DNA of 64,000 bases, taken from positions 682,001 through 746,000 of the forward strand of contig CAWHDH010000021.1 of assembly GCA_963828075.1 (NCBI GenBank), read 5' to 3'. The notes under the pieces are model-generated. The model saw only the letters and a list, made by a program, of their open reading frames with translations, made no database searches and was not told the DNA's origin. The translations under genes were made by a program, and so were the position numbers. This document shows, in pieces, positions 25,665 through 33,820 of the stretch (position 1 is the first letter of the stretch; each line of letters opens with the position of its first letter). Origin of the DNA: JACCYI01 sp963828075 (lineage in GTDB: Bacteria > Actinomycetota > Thermoleophilia > Solirubrobacterales > Solirubrobacteraceae).

Positions 25665-27131
25665 TCACTTCTTGCACGCCTGCCGGATGACCCAGTGCTC
25701 CGTGCCCGCGACGCGCGGGTAGCGCGGGTCGCGGCTCAGCGACGACGGATGCGAGCGCGTGAGGCTGAAGCGCCGGCCGGCGAACGCCGTCCCCGGGCCG
25801 AACGGGAAGATCTCGACGCGGCGCATCGGCACGTGCAGCCGCCAGGCGAGCGAGGTCGTGTCGAAGCGCCCCGTGAACACCCCGCCGCAGCCGCGGACCC
25901 GCGCCGCGCCGCCGACCTCTGCGATGGCGGGATCGAGGTCCTGGTAGAGCGCCGCCTCGGCGCGCGTGAGGCGCAGGTCCTCGGTGAAGACGCCGAGCGT
26001 GTGGACCACGAACGGCGCCGCGAGCGCGGCGACGGCGACGGCCGCGATGGCCGCCGCGCGGGGGCCGTACCGCTCGCCGGCCCCGCGAACCAGCGCGACC
26101 CAGCCCGCGCCGGCGAGCGCGCACAGCAGCGCGGCGGGAAGGGCGACGTAGCGGAGGTTGCCCGCGTAGCCGGCCTGCGTCATCGCCCCGACCATCGTCA
26201 TCAGGATCGCGGCCACCCCTGCGAACACGAGCGGGAGCCCGGCCTGGCCGTGCCGGCTCCAGTCGCGCACGGCGATGCCGATCGAGACGGCCGCGCCGAG
26301 CAGCACCGGCGGCATCAGCACGCGCCACGAGCGGCGGAACACCTCGAGGAACGGGTGCTCGGCGAAGGCCGCCGAGTCCGGGTTGGGCTGGCGGGCGCGG
26401 TCCGACGCCCGGAACGGGTTGCCCGAGCCCCACCACTCCGGCCCCAGCCACAGGACCACGAGCGCCGCGAACCCGCCCGCCACCAGGAGCCGCAGCCGCG
26501 GCTCGCGCCAGGCGAGCCACAGCCCGTAGAGCCCGAGGAAGGGCCACACCTCCGGGCGCAGTAGCGCGGCGCCGAAGGCGAGCGCGAAGGCCGGCCCGCG
26601 GCGGCCGTCGAGATGGCGCTCGATCGCGAACAGGACGAGCGCGACGAGCAGGCCCTCGGAGTTGCCGCGCGCGAAGTTGCGCACGAACTCGTCCGCCAGC
26701 AGCAGCGCGGCGCCGGCCAGCACGCCCGCGGCGGGACCGGCCAGCCGGGCGCCGAGTCGGGCGGCCATGACGATGGCCAGCAGGCCGCCGGCGCGCGCGA
26801 TGACCAGCCACGCGGCCGGGGCGGCGTCGTCGGCCAGCAGCGCGAACGGCGCGGTGAGCAGCACCGGCAACGGCTTCCAGGACGGCCCGCTCGTCGTCGA
26901 CAGCGTCCCCTCGGTGACCTCGCGGCTCCAGATGATCCACGCCCACGGGTCGTAGGTCGGCTCGGCCGGCCCGAGCAGCGACAGCAGCGCGAGCCCGAAG
27001 GCCGCCAGCGTGACCAGCGCCCAGCTGCGCCCGGGATCGGCGGGCGCGGCGGCGCGGCGGCGGCGGTCGCGCGCGGGCATGAACGGCACGCGGCGACGGC
27101 GCGCCGCGTGGGACGGGACGGTCAACGACAC
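25665..27131 (-). CDS. polytopic membrane protein, GT-C glycosyltransferase-like
   Basis: 488 residues, about ten membrane helices, and a soluble C-terminal tail with cysteines. The first extracytoplasmic loop, YDPWAWIIWSREVTEG, has the position and acidic character of the GT-C catalytic loop. LLADEFVRNFARGNSEGL and AALLRPEVWPFLGLYGLWLA resemble actinobacterial mannosyltransferase-like proteins. A GTG at 27131 is used; the ATG at 27080 is a plausible alternative and would remove 17 Arg-rich residues. Probably acts with the GT39-like protein encoded next. Confidence 0.7.
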   Translation of the reverse strand: MSLTVPSHAARRRRVPFMPARDRRRRAAAPADPGRSWALVTLAAFGLALLSLLGPAEPTYDPWAWIIWSREVTEGTLSTTSGPSWKPLPVLLTAPFALLADDAAPAAWLVIARAGGLLAIVMAARLGARLAGPAAGVLAGAALLLADEFVRNFARGNSEGLLVALVLFAIERHLDGRRGPAFALAFGAALLRPEVWPFLGLYGLWLAWREPRLRLLVAGGFAALVVLWLGPEWWGSGNPFRASDRARQPNPDSAAFAEHPFLEVFRRSWRVLMPPVLLGAAVSIGIAVRDWSRHGQAGLPLVFAGVAAILMTMVGAMTQAGYAGNLRYVALPAALLCALAGAGWVALVRGAGERYGPRAAAIAAVAVAALAAPFVVHTLGVFTEDLRLTRAEAALYQDLDPAIAEVGGAARVRGCGGVFTGRFDTTSLAWRLHVPMRRVEIFPFGPGTAFAGRRFSLTRSHPSSLSRDPRYPRVAGTEHWVIRQACKK

Positions 27132-27160
27132 GGAGGCCGAGGGTAGTCCGAGGTGTCGAT

Positions 27161-27177
27161 GCCCCGCACTCCGGGGC
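27161..27177. terminator. short hairpin before the polytopic gene
   Basis: GCCCCG-CACTC-CGGGGC, a 6-bp stem starting 7 bases past the stop of the 27184-28116 gene. A weak candidate because the stem is short and there is no T-tract. Confidence 0.35.
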
Positions 27178-27183
27178 GCTGGG

Positions 27184-28116
27184 TCACGACAGGTCGAGCG
27201 CGGCGCGGACGCCGGCGAGCGCCGGCGTCTCGGGGCCGTCGGGATCGCGCAGCGGCCCGGTCCTGTTCCAGTCCGCGAGGCCGCGGTCGAGCGCGCCGAG
27301 CGGGATCCCCGCGGCCGCCGCCAGCGCGGCGGCCCGGCGCTCGAGCAGGATCACGTCGCCGGAGAGCAGCGCGCGCTTGGCCGCCACTGTGGTGGCGTCC
27401 TCGCCGCCGAGGTGCAGGCTTCCCGCCGCCAGCGGATACAGCTCGGCAGCGGCGAGCGTCGTGAGCAGCTCATAGCGCGCGGAGCGGCCGAACCCCGGCA
27501 GCGCGAGGCGATCGAAGACGCGCGAGAAGCGCCGCTCGGGCGTCCATGCCGCCTCGCCGTTGAAGGCGGCGGCCTGCGAGCCCGCGCGCTCGGCCCAGGC
27601 GCGGTAGGCCGCGGCGGTGCGCACGCGTTCGGCGTCCAGGTCGGGCGGCACGCCGGCCGGCCACGCCGGACGGGCGTCGAGGACGGCGGTCTGCAGGTCG
27701 GGCGCATCCGGACCGGTGAGGGCGAGCAGGAAGGCGAGCCAGGTCGCATCCTCGAGGTCGGGCTCGGTGGCGACCACCTCGTACGGGCCTGGCGGCTCGA
27801 GCCGCTGCGCGGCGGCGGCCATCGCGCTGGCGAGGCGCTCGGCGTCGGCGCTGGCCTTGAGGCCAGGGACGAGCTCGGAGCGATACCCGTCGTCGGCCTC
27901 GCGAGCGAGTTGGCGCGTGCGCAGGCCGCTCGAGCGCCGGGTGGTTCCGCCGGTCCGGCTGGCGGCGCCGGTGCTGCGCGGCCGCGCCGCCGACCTGGGC
28001 GGTGCCGCCGCGGCCTGCTCGCGCGAGCAGATCGGGCAGTTCGCGAGGAAGCGGTTGTGGCGGCAGAACGCGGGCACGCGCCGCGAACGGTACCGCGCCT
28101 GCGGGAGCGGTTTCAC
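27184..28116 (-). CDS. probable alpha-glutamyl/putrescinyl thymine pyrophosphorylase-like protein
   Basis: 310 residues from a GTG that follows GGGGGCGG. The N-terminal 35 residues hold a Cys/His cluster (Cys18, His20, Cys27, Cys30 in FCRHNRFLANCPICS) that probably binds zinc. After a Ser/Arg/Thr linker, the C-terminal 200 residues are helical, with FDRLALPGFGRSARYELLTT and a final helix ALDRGLADW. These resemble the helical, DNA-glycosylase-like clade 3 of thymine pyrophosphorylases involved in modified-DNA metabolism. The family call is from memory of the pattern and is uncertain. It lies downstream of a small basic protein gene and divergent from a CGNR regulator. Confidence 0.5.
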   Translation of the reverse strand: MKPLPQARYRSRRVPAFCRHNRFLANCPICSREQAAAAPPRSAARPRSTGAASRTGGTTRRSSGLRTRQLAREADDGYRSELVPGLKASADAERLASAMAAAAQRLEPPGPYEVVATEPDLEDATWLAFLLALTGPDAPDLQTAVLDARPAWPAGVPPDLDAERVRTAAAYRAWAERAGSQAAAFNGEAAWTPERRFSRVFDRLALPGFGRSARYELLTTLAAAELYPLAAGSLHLGGEDATTVAAKRALLSGDVILLERRAAALAAAAGIPLGALDRGLADWNRTGPLRDPDGPETPALAGVRAALDLS

Positions 28117-28142
28117 ACCGCCCCCGCGGGCATGGATCGGAG

Positions 28143-28304
28143 CTACGAGACCTGCGGGCGCAGGGTCGCGGAAGTGGCCGCCGGGCGCGAGACGAAGGCG
28201 CGGCGGGCGCGGCCCAGCCGCGAACGGCGCGCCTGCCGGGCCTCCGCGATCAGGTCGCGGCGGTGCTCGGTGGCGAGGAAGGTGGTGAGGGTGACGGCTT
28301 GCAT
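28143..28304 (-). CDS. small basic protein, 53 residues
   Basis: Starts at the ATG at 28304, with AAAGGAG 7 bases upstream. MQAVTLTTFLATEHRRDLIAEARQ is followed by an Arg-rich helix. Short proteins of this pattern (an amphipathic start, then arginines) are common in actinobacteria, with no known function. It lies 26 bp upstream of the thymine-pyrophosphorylase-like gene on the same strand, so the two are probably co-transcribed. Confidence 0.6.
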   Translation of the reverse strand: MQAVTLTTFLATEHRRDLIAEARQARRSRLGRARRAFVSRPAATSATLRPQVS

Positions 28305-28342
28305 GGTGCTTCTCCTTTGGGGTCGTAACCAGTGTTCCCCCT

Positions 28343-28371
28343 TTGCCAGTGATTGTACCACCGTCTATACT
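28343..28371 (+). promoter_or_regulatory. promoter of the CGNR gene
   Basis: TTGCCA (28343-28348) and TATACT (28366-28371) are 17 bp apart, an excellent sigma-70-type pair for such GC-rich DNA. The expected start lies about 6 bases before the ATG at 28384, giving a nearly leaderless mRNA. Confidence 0.6.
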
Positions 28372-28383
28372 CTTTTGCAGGTT

Positions 28384-28953
28384 ATGACCGCGACGACGCC
28401 AAAACGCGCTCCGGGCGACCTCGAGCTCGTGCGCACATACGTGAACTCGCTCGACGTCGAGGGCAGCGCCGAGGCCCTCGACTCCCCCGACTCGCTGGCC
28501 GCGTGGCTGGCGGAGCGCGGCCATCCCGCGGGCCCGTCGGGGGTGTCGCTGGAGGACCTCGAGCACGCCCGGGCGGTCCGCGAGGCGCTGCGCGAGGTCC
28601 TGCTCTCGCACAACGAGGACGCCGCCCCGGATCCCGCAGCACTCGCCACCCTCGACGCCGCCGGCGCGCGCGCCCCGGTCCGCGTCCGCTTCACTCCTGG
28701 CGGCGAGGCCGGCTTCGCCCCGGCCGGCAGCGGCCTCGACGCGGCCATCGGCGAGCTGCTCGCGATCGTCGCGCGCGCGGAGGCGGAGGGCACATGGCCG
28801 CGACTGAAGGCGTGCGCCGCGGACAGCTGCCGCTGGGCGTTCTACGACCACTCGCGCAACCACTCGCGGACGTGGTGCACGATGGCGGTGTGCGGCAACC
28901 GCGCGAAGGCCCGCTCGTACCGGTCCAAGCACGCCGCCGGGAGCGGCGGGTGA
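28384..28953 (+). CDS. CGNR zinc-finger (ABATE-domain) regulator
   Basis: 189 residues. The N-terminal ABATE-type domain (about residues 10-135; LVRTYVNSLDVEG, LEHARAVREALREVL) precedes the C-terminal CGNR zinc finger: KACAADSCRWAFYDHSRNHSRTWCTMAVCGNRAKARSYR, with four cysteines in the C-x4-C, C-x4-C arrangement. Such proteins are putative stress-linked transcription factors. The stop overlaps the GNAT start (GTGA). A strong -35/-10 pair lies just upstream. Confidence 0.9.
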   Translation: MTATTPKRAPGDLELVRTYVNSLDVEGSAEALDSPDSLAAWLAERGHPAGPSGVSLEDLEHARAVREALREVLLSHNEDAAPDPAALATLDAAGARAPVRVRFTPGGEAGFAPAGSGLDAAIGELLAIVARAEAEGTWPRLKACAADSCRWAFYDHSRNHSRTWCTMAVCGNRAKARSYRSKHAAGSGG

Positions 28954-29546
28954 GCGGCTGGCCCGCGCCCCTGCGGCCGGTGCTCGAAGGCGCCCGCGTG
29001 CGGCTCGAGCCGCTGGACGCCCGCCACGAGGCCGACCTGCGCGCCGCCGGCGGGGCCGATCCCGAGGTCTGGCGCCTCGTCAACCCGGCCGTGGCCGAAG
29101 ACCCGGAGGGGTTCGCGGCGTGGTTCGCGACCGCGCTGGAGGGCTCAGCCGACGGCTCGGAGGCCGCGTTCGCCGTCGTCGATCGGACGACCGGCCGCGC
29201 GGTCGGGTCGACCCGCTACCTCGCGCTGCGGCCGGCTGACCGGGTGTTGGAGATCGGCTGGACCTGGCTCGGGCGCGCCGCGTGGCGGACGGGCATCAAC
29301 GTCGAGGCCAAGCTGCTGCTCCTCACCCACGCGTTCGACGTCCTCGGCTGCCGTCGGGTGGAGCTCAAGACCGACGCGCGCAACGACCGCTCGCGCACCG
29401 CGATCGCCGCGCTGGGCGCGGAGTTCGAGGGCATCTTCCGCAAGCACCGGCTCGTCCCTGTGCCGCGCGACACCGCGTGGTACGCGATTGTGGATGACGA
29501 TTGGCCTGGGGTGCGAGAGCGGCTCTTGGGTCGGCTCGCGCGCTGA
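28950..29546 (+). CDS. GNAT family N-acetyltransferase (RimJ/RimL type)
   Basis: 198 residues from a GTG overlapping the CGNR stop. GARVRLEPLDARHEADLRAA opens the fold. EIGWTWLGRAAWRTGINVEAKLLLLTHAFD is the acetyl-CoA-binding region, and CRRVELKTDARNDRSRTAIAALGAEFEG is the ribosomal-protein-acetyltransferase-type core. It would acetylate a small molecule or protein N-terminus. Coupled translation suggests it is part of the CGNR response. Confidence 0.88.
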   Translation: MSGWPAPLRPVLEGARVRLEPLDARHEADLRAAGGADPEVWRLVNPAVAEDPEGFAAWFATALEGSADGSEAAFAVVDRTTGRAVGSTRYLALRPADRVLEIGWTWLGRAAWRTGINVEAKLLLLTHAFDVLGCRRVELKTDARNDRSRTAIAALGAEFEGIFRKHRLVPVPRDTAWYAIVDDDWPGVRERLLGRLAR

Positions 29547-29588
29547 TCTCGGTGGCACTGTCGCAGCGGATGTGACGGCACGGGCCGG

Positions 29589-29874
29589 GTTGAACGGCGG
29601 CAGTGAGGGAGGAGGTGTGGTGGGCGGTGGGGGCACTGACCGGCCGCTGGGCGGCGCCGGCCGAGTTGAACTGCGCAGTGAGGGAGGAGGTGTGGTGGGC
29701 GGCGGGGCGATTCGATGTCGTCAACCACCCCCATCGTCGCAAATGGGTCGCACGGGGGTGATTGGGGGCGTCATTTGCCCCGAACCACCCCCGTGCGACT
29801 TCTCGGCGCGCATGGGGGTGGTTGGCGTCCTGCCCGCCCGTTCGACCCACCCTCCCTCAATGCCGGGGGTAAAC
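29589..29874. repeat. palindromic repeat element B between convergent genes
   Basis: It fills most of the 337-bp gap between the GNAT and bicupin genes. A direct repeat starting GTTGAAC occurs at 29589-29627 and 29665-29702, with the last 27 bases identical. Two hairpins follow exactly 60 bp apart: 29723-29763 and 29783-29823, with arms AACCACCCCC and their complement (14 of 15 arm bases pair in the second). At 29851-29874 the minus strand reads GTTTACCCCCGGCATTGAGG. Parts recur in the same order at 59631-59777. Confidence 0.75.
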
Positions 29875-29883
29875 GCTCCACTG

Positions 29884-30693
29884 CTAGGCCGGCGACTGGT
29901 CGAAGCCGGCGCGCTCCGCGGCCGACACCTCGTCGGCACTCTCACCGAGCGCGCGTAGGAACGCGCCGAAGCCGCAGCTCGGCGTGTGGATGGCGAGGAA
30001 GCGCGCGGCGCCGGAGACGGTGTGGGCGACGCCGGGTGGCACCTGCACCCAGGCCCCCGCCGAGGCTCGGTGCTCAGCGCCACCGGCGGTCAGCGCAAGC
30101 TCCCCCTCGAGCACGTAGAACGACTCGGCGTGGCGATGGTGGACGTGCGGCGTGAGCCGGCCGCCCGCAGCATCGGCGACCGCGATCGCCTCGATGTCGG
30201 TGAGCAGCGTGAGCGCCATGCCCGCGTGCTGAACGGTCGGCTCGGTGCCGCCGACGACCGCCTCGGTCGTCGAGCGGCCGCCGTCCGGTGGCGGGTCGTG
30301 CTGGTCGTAGACGAGCTTGCGGCCGTCGCGCAGAGCGCGCATGTAGTCCGCGAACCCCTGCCCGGGCGCGTGGAAGTTGAGGTAGCGCGCATCGGCGCCG
30401 CTGCCGTTGCGGAACCCGTGCACGACGTGCGGCGGGACGCGCGCGAGCGTCCCCGCCGGGATCGGGCGGGTCTCGCCCTCCAGGCCTAGCCGGAGCGTTA
30501 TCTCCCCGTCCAGCACGTAGAAGAAGTCGGTGTGGTGATGGTGGACGTGCAGGTCGGCGCCGTCGCGGCCCGGGCCGAACCGCGACCACGTCGCGTTCAC
30601 GGACTCGTGATCGGACAGGATCTCGACCCGCCGGTCCGGCGCGTCGCCGACGACCTCGCCCCCGCCGGCCGGGATCAAGCTCAGCTCGCTCAC
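29884..30693 (-). CDS. bicupin protein
   Basis: 269 residues with two cupin domains. Domain 1 (about 35-110) has HVHHHHTDFFYVLDGEITLR and PPHVVHGFRN. Domain 2 (about 160-235) has PHVHHRHAESFYVLEGELAL and PPGVAHTVSG. Each supplies the His/Glu set for one metal ion. These proteins are dioxygenases, isomerases or sensors; the substrate cannot be told. It converges on the GNAT gene across a palindromic repeat element, as a second, single cupin does at 59795. Confidence 0.87.
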   Translation of the reverse strand: MSELSLIPAGGGEVVGDAPDRRVEILSDHESVNATWSRFGPGRDGADLHVHHHHTDFFYVLDGEITLRLGLEGETRPIPAGTLARVPPHVVHGFRNGSGADARYLNFHAPGQGFADYMRALRDGRKLVYDQHDPPPDGGRSTTEAVVGGTEPTVQHAGMALTLLTDIEAIAVADAAGGRLTPHVHHRHAESFYVLEGELALTAGGAEHRASAGAWVQVPPGVAHTVSGAARFLAIHTPSCGFGAFLRALGESADEVSAAERAGFDQSPA

Positions 30694-30703
30694 GCGCGGC
30701 AGT

Positions 30704-31513
30704 CTACGGGCAGGTGAAGCCGAGGATCAGCTGCGCCGTCTCGAGCGGGACGTCGAGCTGGGGGCAGTGGCCGACGCCCTCGAGCTCGACCCAGTCGGCG
30801 TGCGGGAACCAGTCGCGCCGGTACCGGGCGGCGGCTCGCGGCCACGGCAGGAGCCGGTCCTCGACGCCCCAGACGATCCGGAGGGGGCAGGCGATCTTCA
30901 ACGGGTCGAGCGGCCAGCCGTCCCGCGACGCGAGGTCGATGAGATCGTCCGCCGCCACGCAGCCCGCCGCCCCACGCATCTGGTGGGCGAGCAGCTCGGC
31001 GGGGATGTGCTCGAAGTTCACGACCGTGTCGCCGGTGCACCGCCGCCTGCCCTCCGGCGAGGCGAGGATCGCCTCCGCGTGCGGCGCCGCCCCCGTCACG
31101 AGCTCCTGCATCCTCGTGAAGTGGGCGAGCGCCTCGCGGTAGGAGTCGTCGCCGCGCGCCCAGCCCCCGGCGGGTGCGAGCGCGACGACCGAGTTCGCCC
31201 GGTCGCGCACCGCGAGCTGGAGCGCGAGGTAGCCGCCGAGCGAGTTGCCGGCGATGTGCGCACGCTCGAAGCCCGCCGCGTCCATCGCGCGCTCGACCGC
31301 GTCGGCGAGCGCGGTGTCGCTGATCTCCCCCTCGATCGCCGGCCCGCCGGCGTGCCCGGCGAGCGTCAGCGCGAGGACGTCGTGGTGGCGCTCGAGCGCG
31401 GGCAGGACGAGCTCCCACGTGCGCCAAGTGTCCGTGAAGCCGTGCAGGCACACGAGCGGCGGCCCCGAGCCACCGCGGTGCGATGGGGTGAACGGCGAGA
31501 ACAGGGGCCCCAA
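30704..31513 (-). CDS. alpha/beta hydrolase
   Basis: 269 residues from a TTG that lies two bases after the stop of the upstream gene; no ATG or GTG fits the fold start. VCLHGFTDTWRTWE supplies the oxyanion region, Ser91 in IAGNSLGGYLAL is the nucleophile, the acid is in VWGVEDRLLPW and the His in LEGVGHCPQ. It would hydrolyse an ester or a similar bond in the cytoplasm. Translation is probably coupled to the 162-residue protein gene before it. Confidence 0.85.
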   Translation of the reverse strand: MGPLFSPFTPSHRGGSGPPLVCLHGFTDTWRTWELVLPALERHHDVLALTLAGHAGGPAIEGEISDTALADAVERAMDAAGFERAHIAGNSLGGYLALQLAVRDRANSVVALAPAGGWARGDDSYREALAHFTRMQELVTGAAPHAEAILASPEGRRRCTGDTVVNFEHIPAELLAHQMRGAAGCVAADDLIDLASRDGWPLDPLKIACPLRIVWGVEDRLLPWPRAAARYRRDWFPHADWVELEGVGHCPQLDVPLETAQLILGFTCP

Positions 31514-31515
31514 AC

Positions 31516-32004
31516 CTACAACTCGAACTGGCGATCGCCGACCGCGACGACGATCCCCTCCCCCTCGCGCGCCGCGATGGTCAGCGGTGCGTCGGCGTCG
31601 CGGGTCGGGAAGTCCGCGCTCGCGATGCTGCGGCCCCCGAGTGCCCGCGCGAGCGCCATGAGGCCGTCGGCGAGCGCGGGGATGACCCCGAGCGGCGCGT
31701 GGATCTCGCCCGTCTCCGGGTCGGCGGTGATGGCCGACCCGGGAGCCGCGCGGGGCACCGCGACGGGCAGCGGCGCGACGCCGTCGGTCGCGTCGACGCC
31801 GAGCACGAAGACCTCGTCGCCGCGGGTGAGCTCGATGGGCGCGCCCGGCGCGCACTCGACGAGGACCGGCTCACGACCGGGGTCGTCGAGGAGCACCGCC
31901 ACGCGCTCGGCGCCCGACCCCTCGGCGAACGCGCGAACCGTCGCCAGGGCGGGTGCGTGCCGCGCCAGCGAGGCCCAGTCGGGCTCGGAATGGTCGCCCG
32001 CCAC
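31516..32004 (-). CDS. hypothetical protein, 162 residues
   Basis: No family recognised. It starts at a GTG (MAGDHSEPDWASLARHAPAL), is soluble and beta-rich with no signal peptide. Features include VRAFAEGSGAERVAVLLDDP, FVLGVDATDGVAPLPVAVPR and a C-terminal IAAREGEGIVVAVGDRQFEL. The first half could be a small ligand-binding domain. It is in an operon with the alpha/beta hydrolase, two bases apart, and divergent from the glycoside hydrolase. Confidence 0.65.
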   Translation of the reverse strand: MAGDHSEPDWASLARHAPALATVRAFAEGSGAERVAVLLDDPGREPVLVECAPGAPIELTRGDEVFVLGVDATDGVAPLPVAVPRAAPGSAITADPETGEIHAPLGVIPALADGLMALARALGGRSIASADFPTRDADAPLTIAAREGEGIVVAVGDRQFEL

Positions 32005-32066
32005 GTCGAGAGTCTGCCATCCGACCTCAATAGTGGGGTCAGAGTGCCGATTTGAGGGTCATGACC

Positions 32067-33752
32067 ATGATCCGCCGTGTCCTCCTGATCCTCGCCGCGA
32101 TGGTGCCGCTCGCGGTCGCCTCGCCGGCCCAAGCCGTCGAGCCGGGCCTCGCCCTGACCGGCCAGGAGAGCGTCGACGCCGGCGCGGAGGCCTCGGCGCT
32201 CGGTTCCGGCTGGGTCCGGATGTTCGTGGACTGGTCGACCTTCGAGCCGGCCGACAACCACTACGAGCTCTTCTGGGAGCGCCACTTCAACGCACGCATC
32301 GACGCGGCCAACCGGCACGGCCAGAAGGTCCTGCTGGTCGTCGTCCGCAGCCCGTCGTGGGCCTCGGGCTCGGGCAACGTGAACACGCCGCCCGCCGACG
32401 CGGCTCCGTACGCCGAGTTCATGGGGCATCTCGCCAGGGAGTACAAGGGCCGCGTCTCCGCCTACGAGGTCTGGAACGAGCCCGACGAGGCGGCGTTCTG
32501 GAGCAGCGGCCCCAACGCCGGCGCGTACGCCCGGCTGCTCAACGCCTCCTATGACGCCGTCAAGGCCGTCGACTCGGACGCGACCGTGGTCGTCGGCGGC
32601 CTCACCGGCAACAACTACCGCTTCCTCGAGGAGGTCATCGACGCGGGCGGGACCAAGTTCGACGCGGTCGGCGTCCACACGGACACCGCTTGCCTGACCT
32701 CCCCCGCGGATGAGCAGTACCGCGAGCCGGACGGGCGCATCGGCCGCTACTCCTTCACCGGCTATCGCGAGGTGCGCCAGTCGCTGGTCGCCCGCGGCCT
32801 CGACCGGCCGATCTGGATGACCGAGATGGGCTGGTCGACGCTGACCAGCACGTGCTCGGTCGGCACGCGCGCCGGCACCAAGCCCAGCGGCGTGAGCCCG
32901 GAGCTGCAGGCCCGCTACCTCACGCAGGCGATGGGCTGCCTGGCGCGCGACACCTACGTCACGCACGCCTTCTGGTTCACGCTGCAGGACATCGGCGGCG
33001 AGGAGCGCTACGACCACTTCCTCGGGCTCATGGGCACCGACGGCAGCCGCAAGCCGGCCTACGACGCCTTCCGCAACTTCGCCACCTCGGCGCGAGCGCC
33101 GGGCGCGTGCGCGACCGACGTCGACGTCGTCGTCCCGACCGTCACGCTGCTCACCCCGACCCAGAGCACGCCGTTCATCGACAAGCTGGCCGTCAAGGCC
33201 ACCGCGACCGACGACGTGGGCGTCTCGGGCATGGAGCTCTTCGTCGACGGCGTCAAGATCGGCGGCAAGCAGACCGGCGGCAGCTTCACGCTCGACTGGC
33301 ACGGCGCCAAGGACCTGGCCATCGGCGAGCACAAGCTCGTGGTCAAGGCCTACGACAACGCCAAGAACGTCGGCGAGGTCTCGACCATCGTGCTCCGGGC
33401 CGACCCAAAGCGCCTCAAGGTCCCCACCGCCACCATGAAGCTCGCGTTCAAGAAGGGCAAGGGGCGCCGCATCACCGTCAGCGGTGGCCGCGTGTCCGCG
33501 CTGAACAGCCCCGTCCAGCCGCAGGGCCGCGTCCAGGTGTTCTTCGAATACCAGAAGCTGGTCAAGAAGGGCAAGAAGAAGGTCAAGGTCTGGAAGCCCT
33601 TCTCGCGCTTCACCAAGTCCGCCCGCAAGCCGTTCAAGTTCACGTTCAAGGTCCGCAAGCCGGGCGTCTGGCGAGCGTACGCGCGCTACGAGGGCGTCGC
33701 GCCGTTCAAGCCGTACAAGACCGCTTACACGAACCTCGGCCGCGTCCGCTGA
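32067..33752 (+). CDS. secreted glycoside hydrolase (clan GH-A type) with Ig-like domain
   Basis: 561 residues. The ATG at 32067 has GAGGG 8 bases upstream. Signal peptide to about residue 23 (PAQA). The TIM barrel (about 30-350) has the acid/base Glu138 in YEVWNEPDEAAFW and the nucleophile Glu253 in PIWMTEMGWST, the clan A arrangement of cellulase/GH39-like enzymes. An Ig-like domain (about 365-445; ATDDVGVSGMELFVDGVKIG) and a Lys-rich C-terminal beta domain follow. It would cut a polysaccharide outside the cell. Confidence 0.85.
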   Translation: MIRRVLLILAAMVPLAVASPAQAVEPGLALTGQESVDAGAEASALGSGWVRMFVDWSTFEPADNHYELFWERHFNARIDAANRHGQKVLLVVVRSPSWASGSGNVNTPPADAAPYAEFMGHLAREYKGRVSAYEVWNEPDEAAFWSSGPNAGAYARLLNASYDAVKAVDSDATVVVGGLTGNNYRFLEEVIDAGGTKFDAVGVHTDTACLTSPADEQYREPDGRIGRYSFTGYREVRQSLVARGLDRPIWMTEMGWSTLTSTCSVGTRAGTKPSGVSPELQARYLTQAMGCLARDTYVTHAFWFTLQDIGGEERYDHFLGLMGTDGSRKPAYDAFRNFATSARAPGACATDVDVVVPTVTLLTPTQSTPFIDKLAVKATATDDVGVSGMELFVDGVKIGGKQTGGSFTLDWHGAKDLAIGEHKLVVKAYDNAKNVGEVSTIVLRADPKRLKVPTATMKLAFKKGKGRRITVSGGRVSALNSPVQPQGRVQVFFEYQKLVKKGKKKVKVWKPFSRFTKSARKPFKFTFKVRKPGVWRAYARYEGVAPFKPYKTAYTNLGRVR

Positions 33753-33756
33753 CGGA

Positions 33757-33776
33757 CGCGCCGCCGTGGCGGCGCG
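33757..33776. terminator. hairpin after the glycoside hydrolase gene
   Basis: CGCGCCGCC with its perfect complement, 9 bp with a tiny loop, starting 4 bases past the stop codon. Read on the plus strand, it is followed by AAAC rather than T residues. Confidence 0.45.
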
Positions 33777-33820
33777 AAACACAGGATCCCGGAGGGGCAC
33801 GGACCGGGTAAGGCCGTTCC

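Noticed and set aside
24040..26946. A 968-residue minus-strand frame joining both polytopic glycosyltransferase genes
   Set aside because: The upstream part is the out-of-frame shadow of the 25665-27131 gene; the real start at 25617 begins the GT-C fold.
29589..29702. GTTGAAC and similar sequences matching the integron attC core GTTRRRY
   Set aside because: The motif is short and expected by chance at about this frequency; there is no integrase gene, no cassette array in one orientation, and the flanking genes are ordinary.
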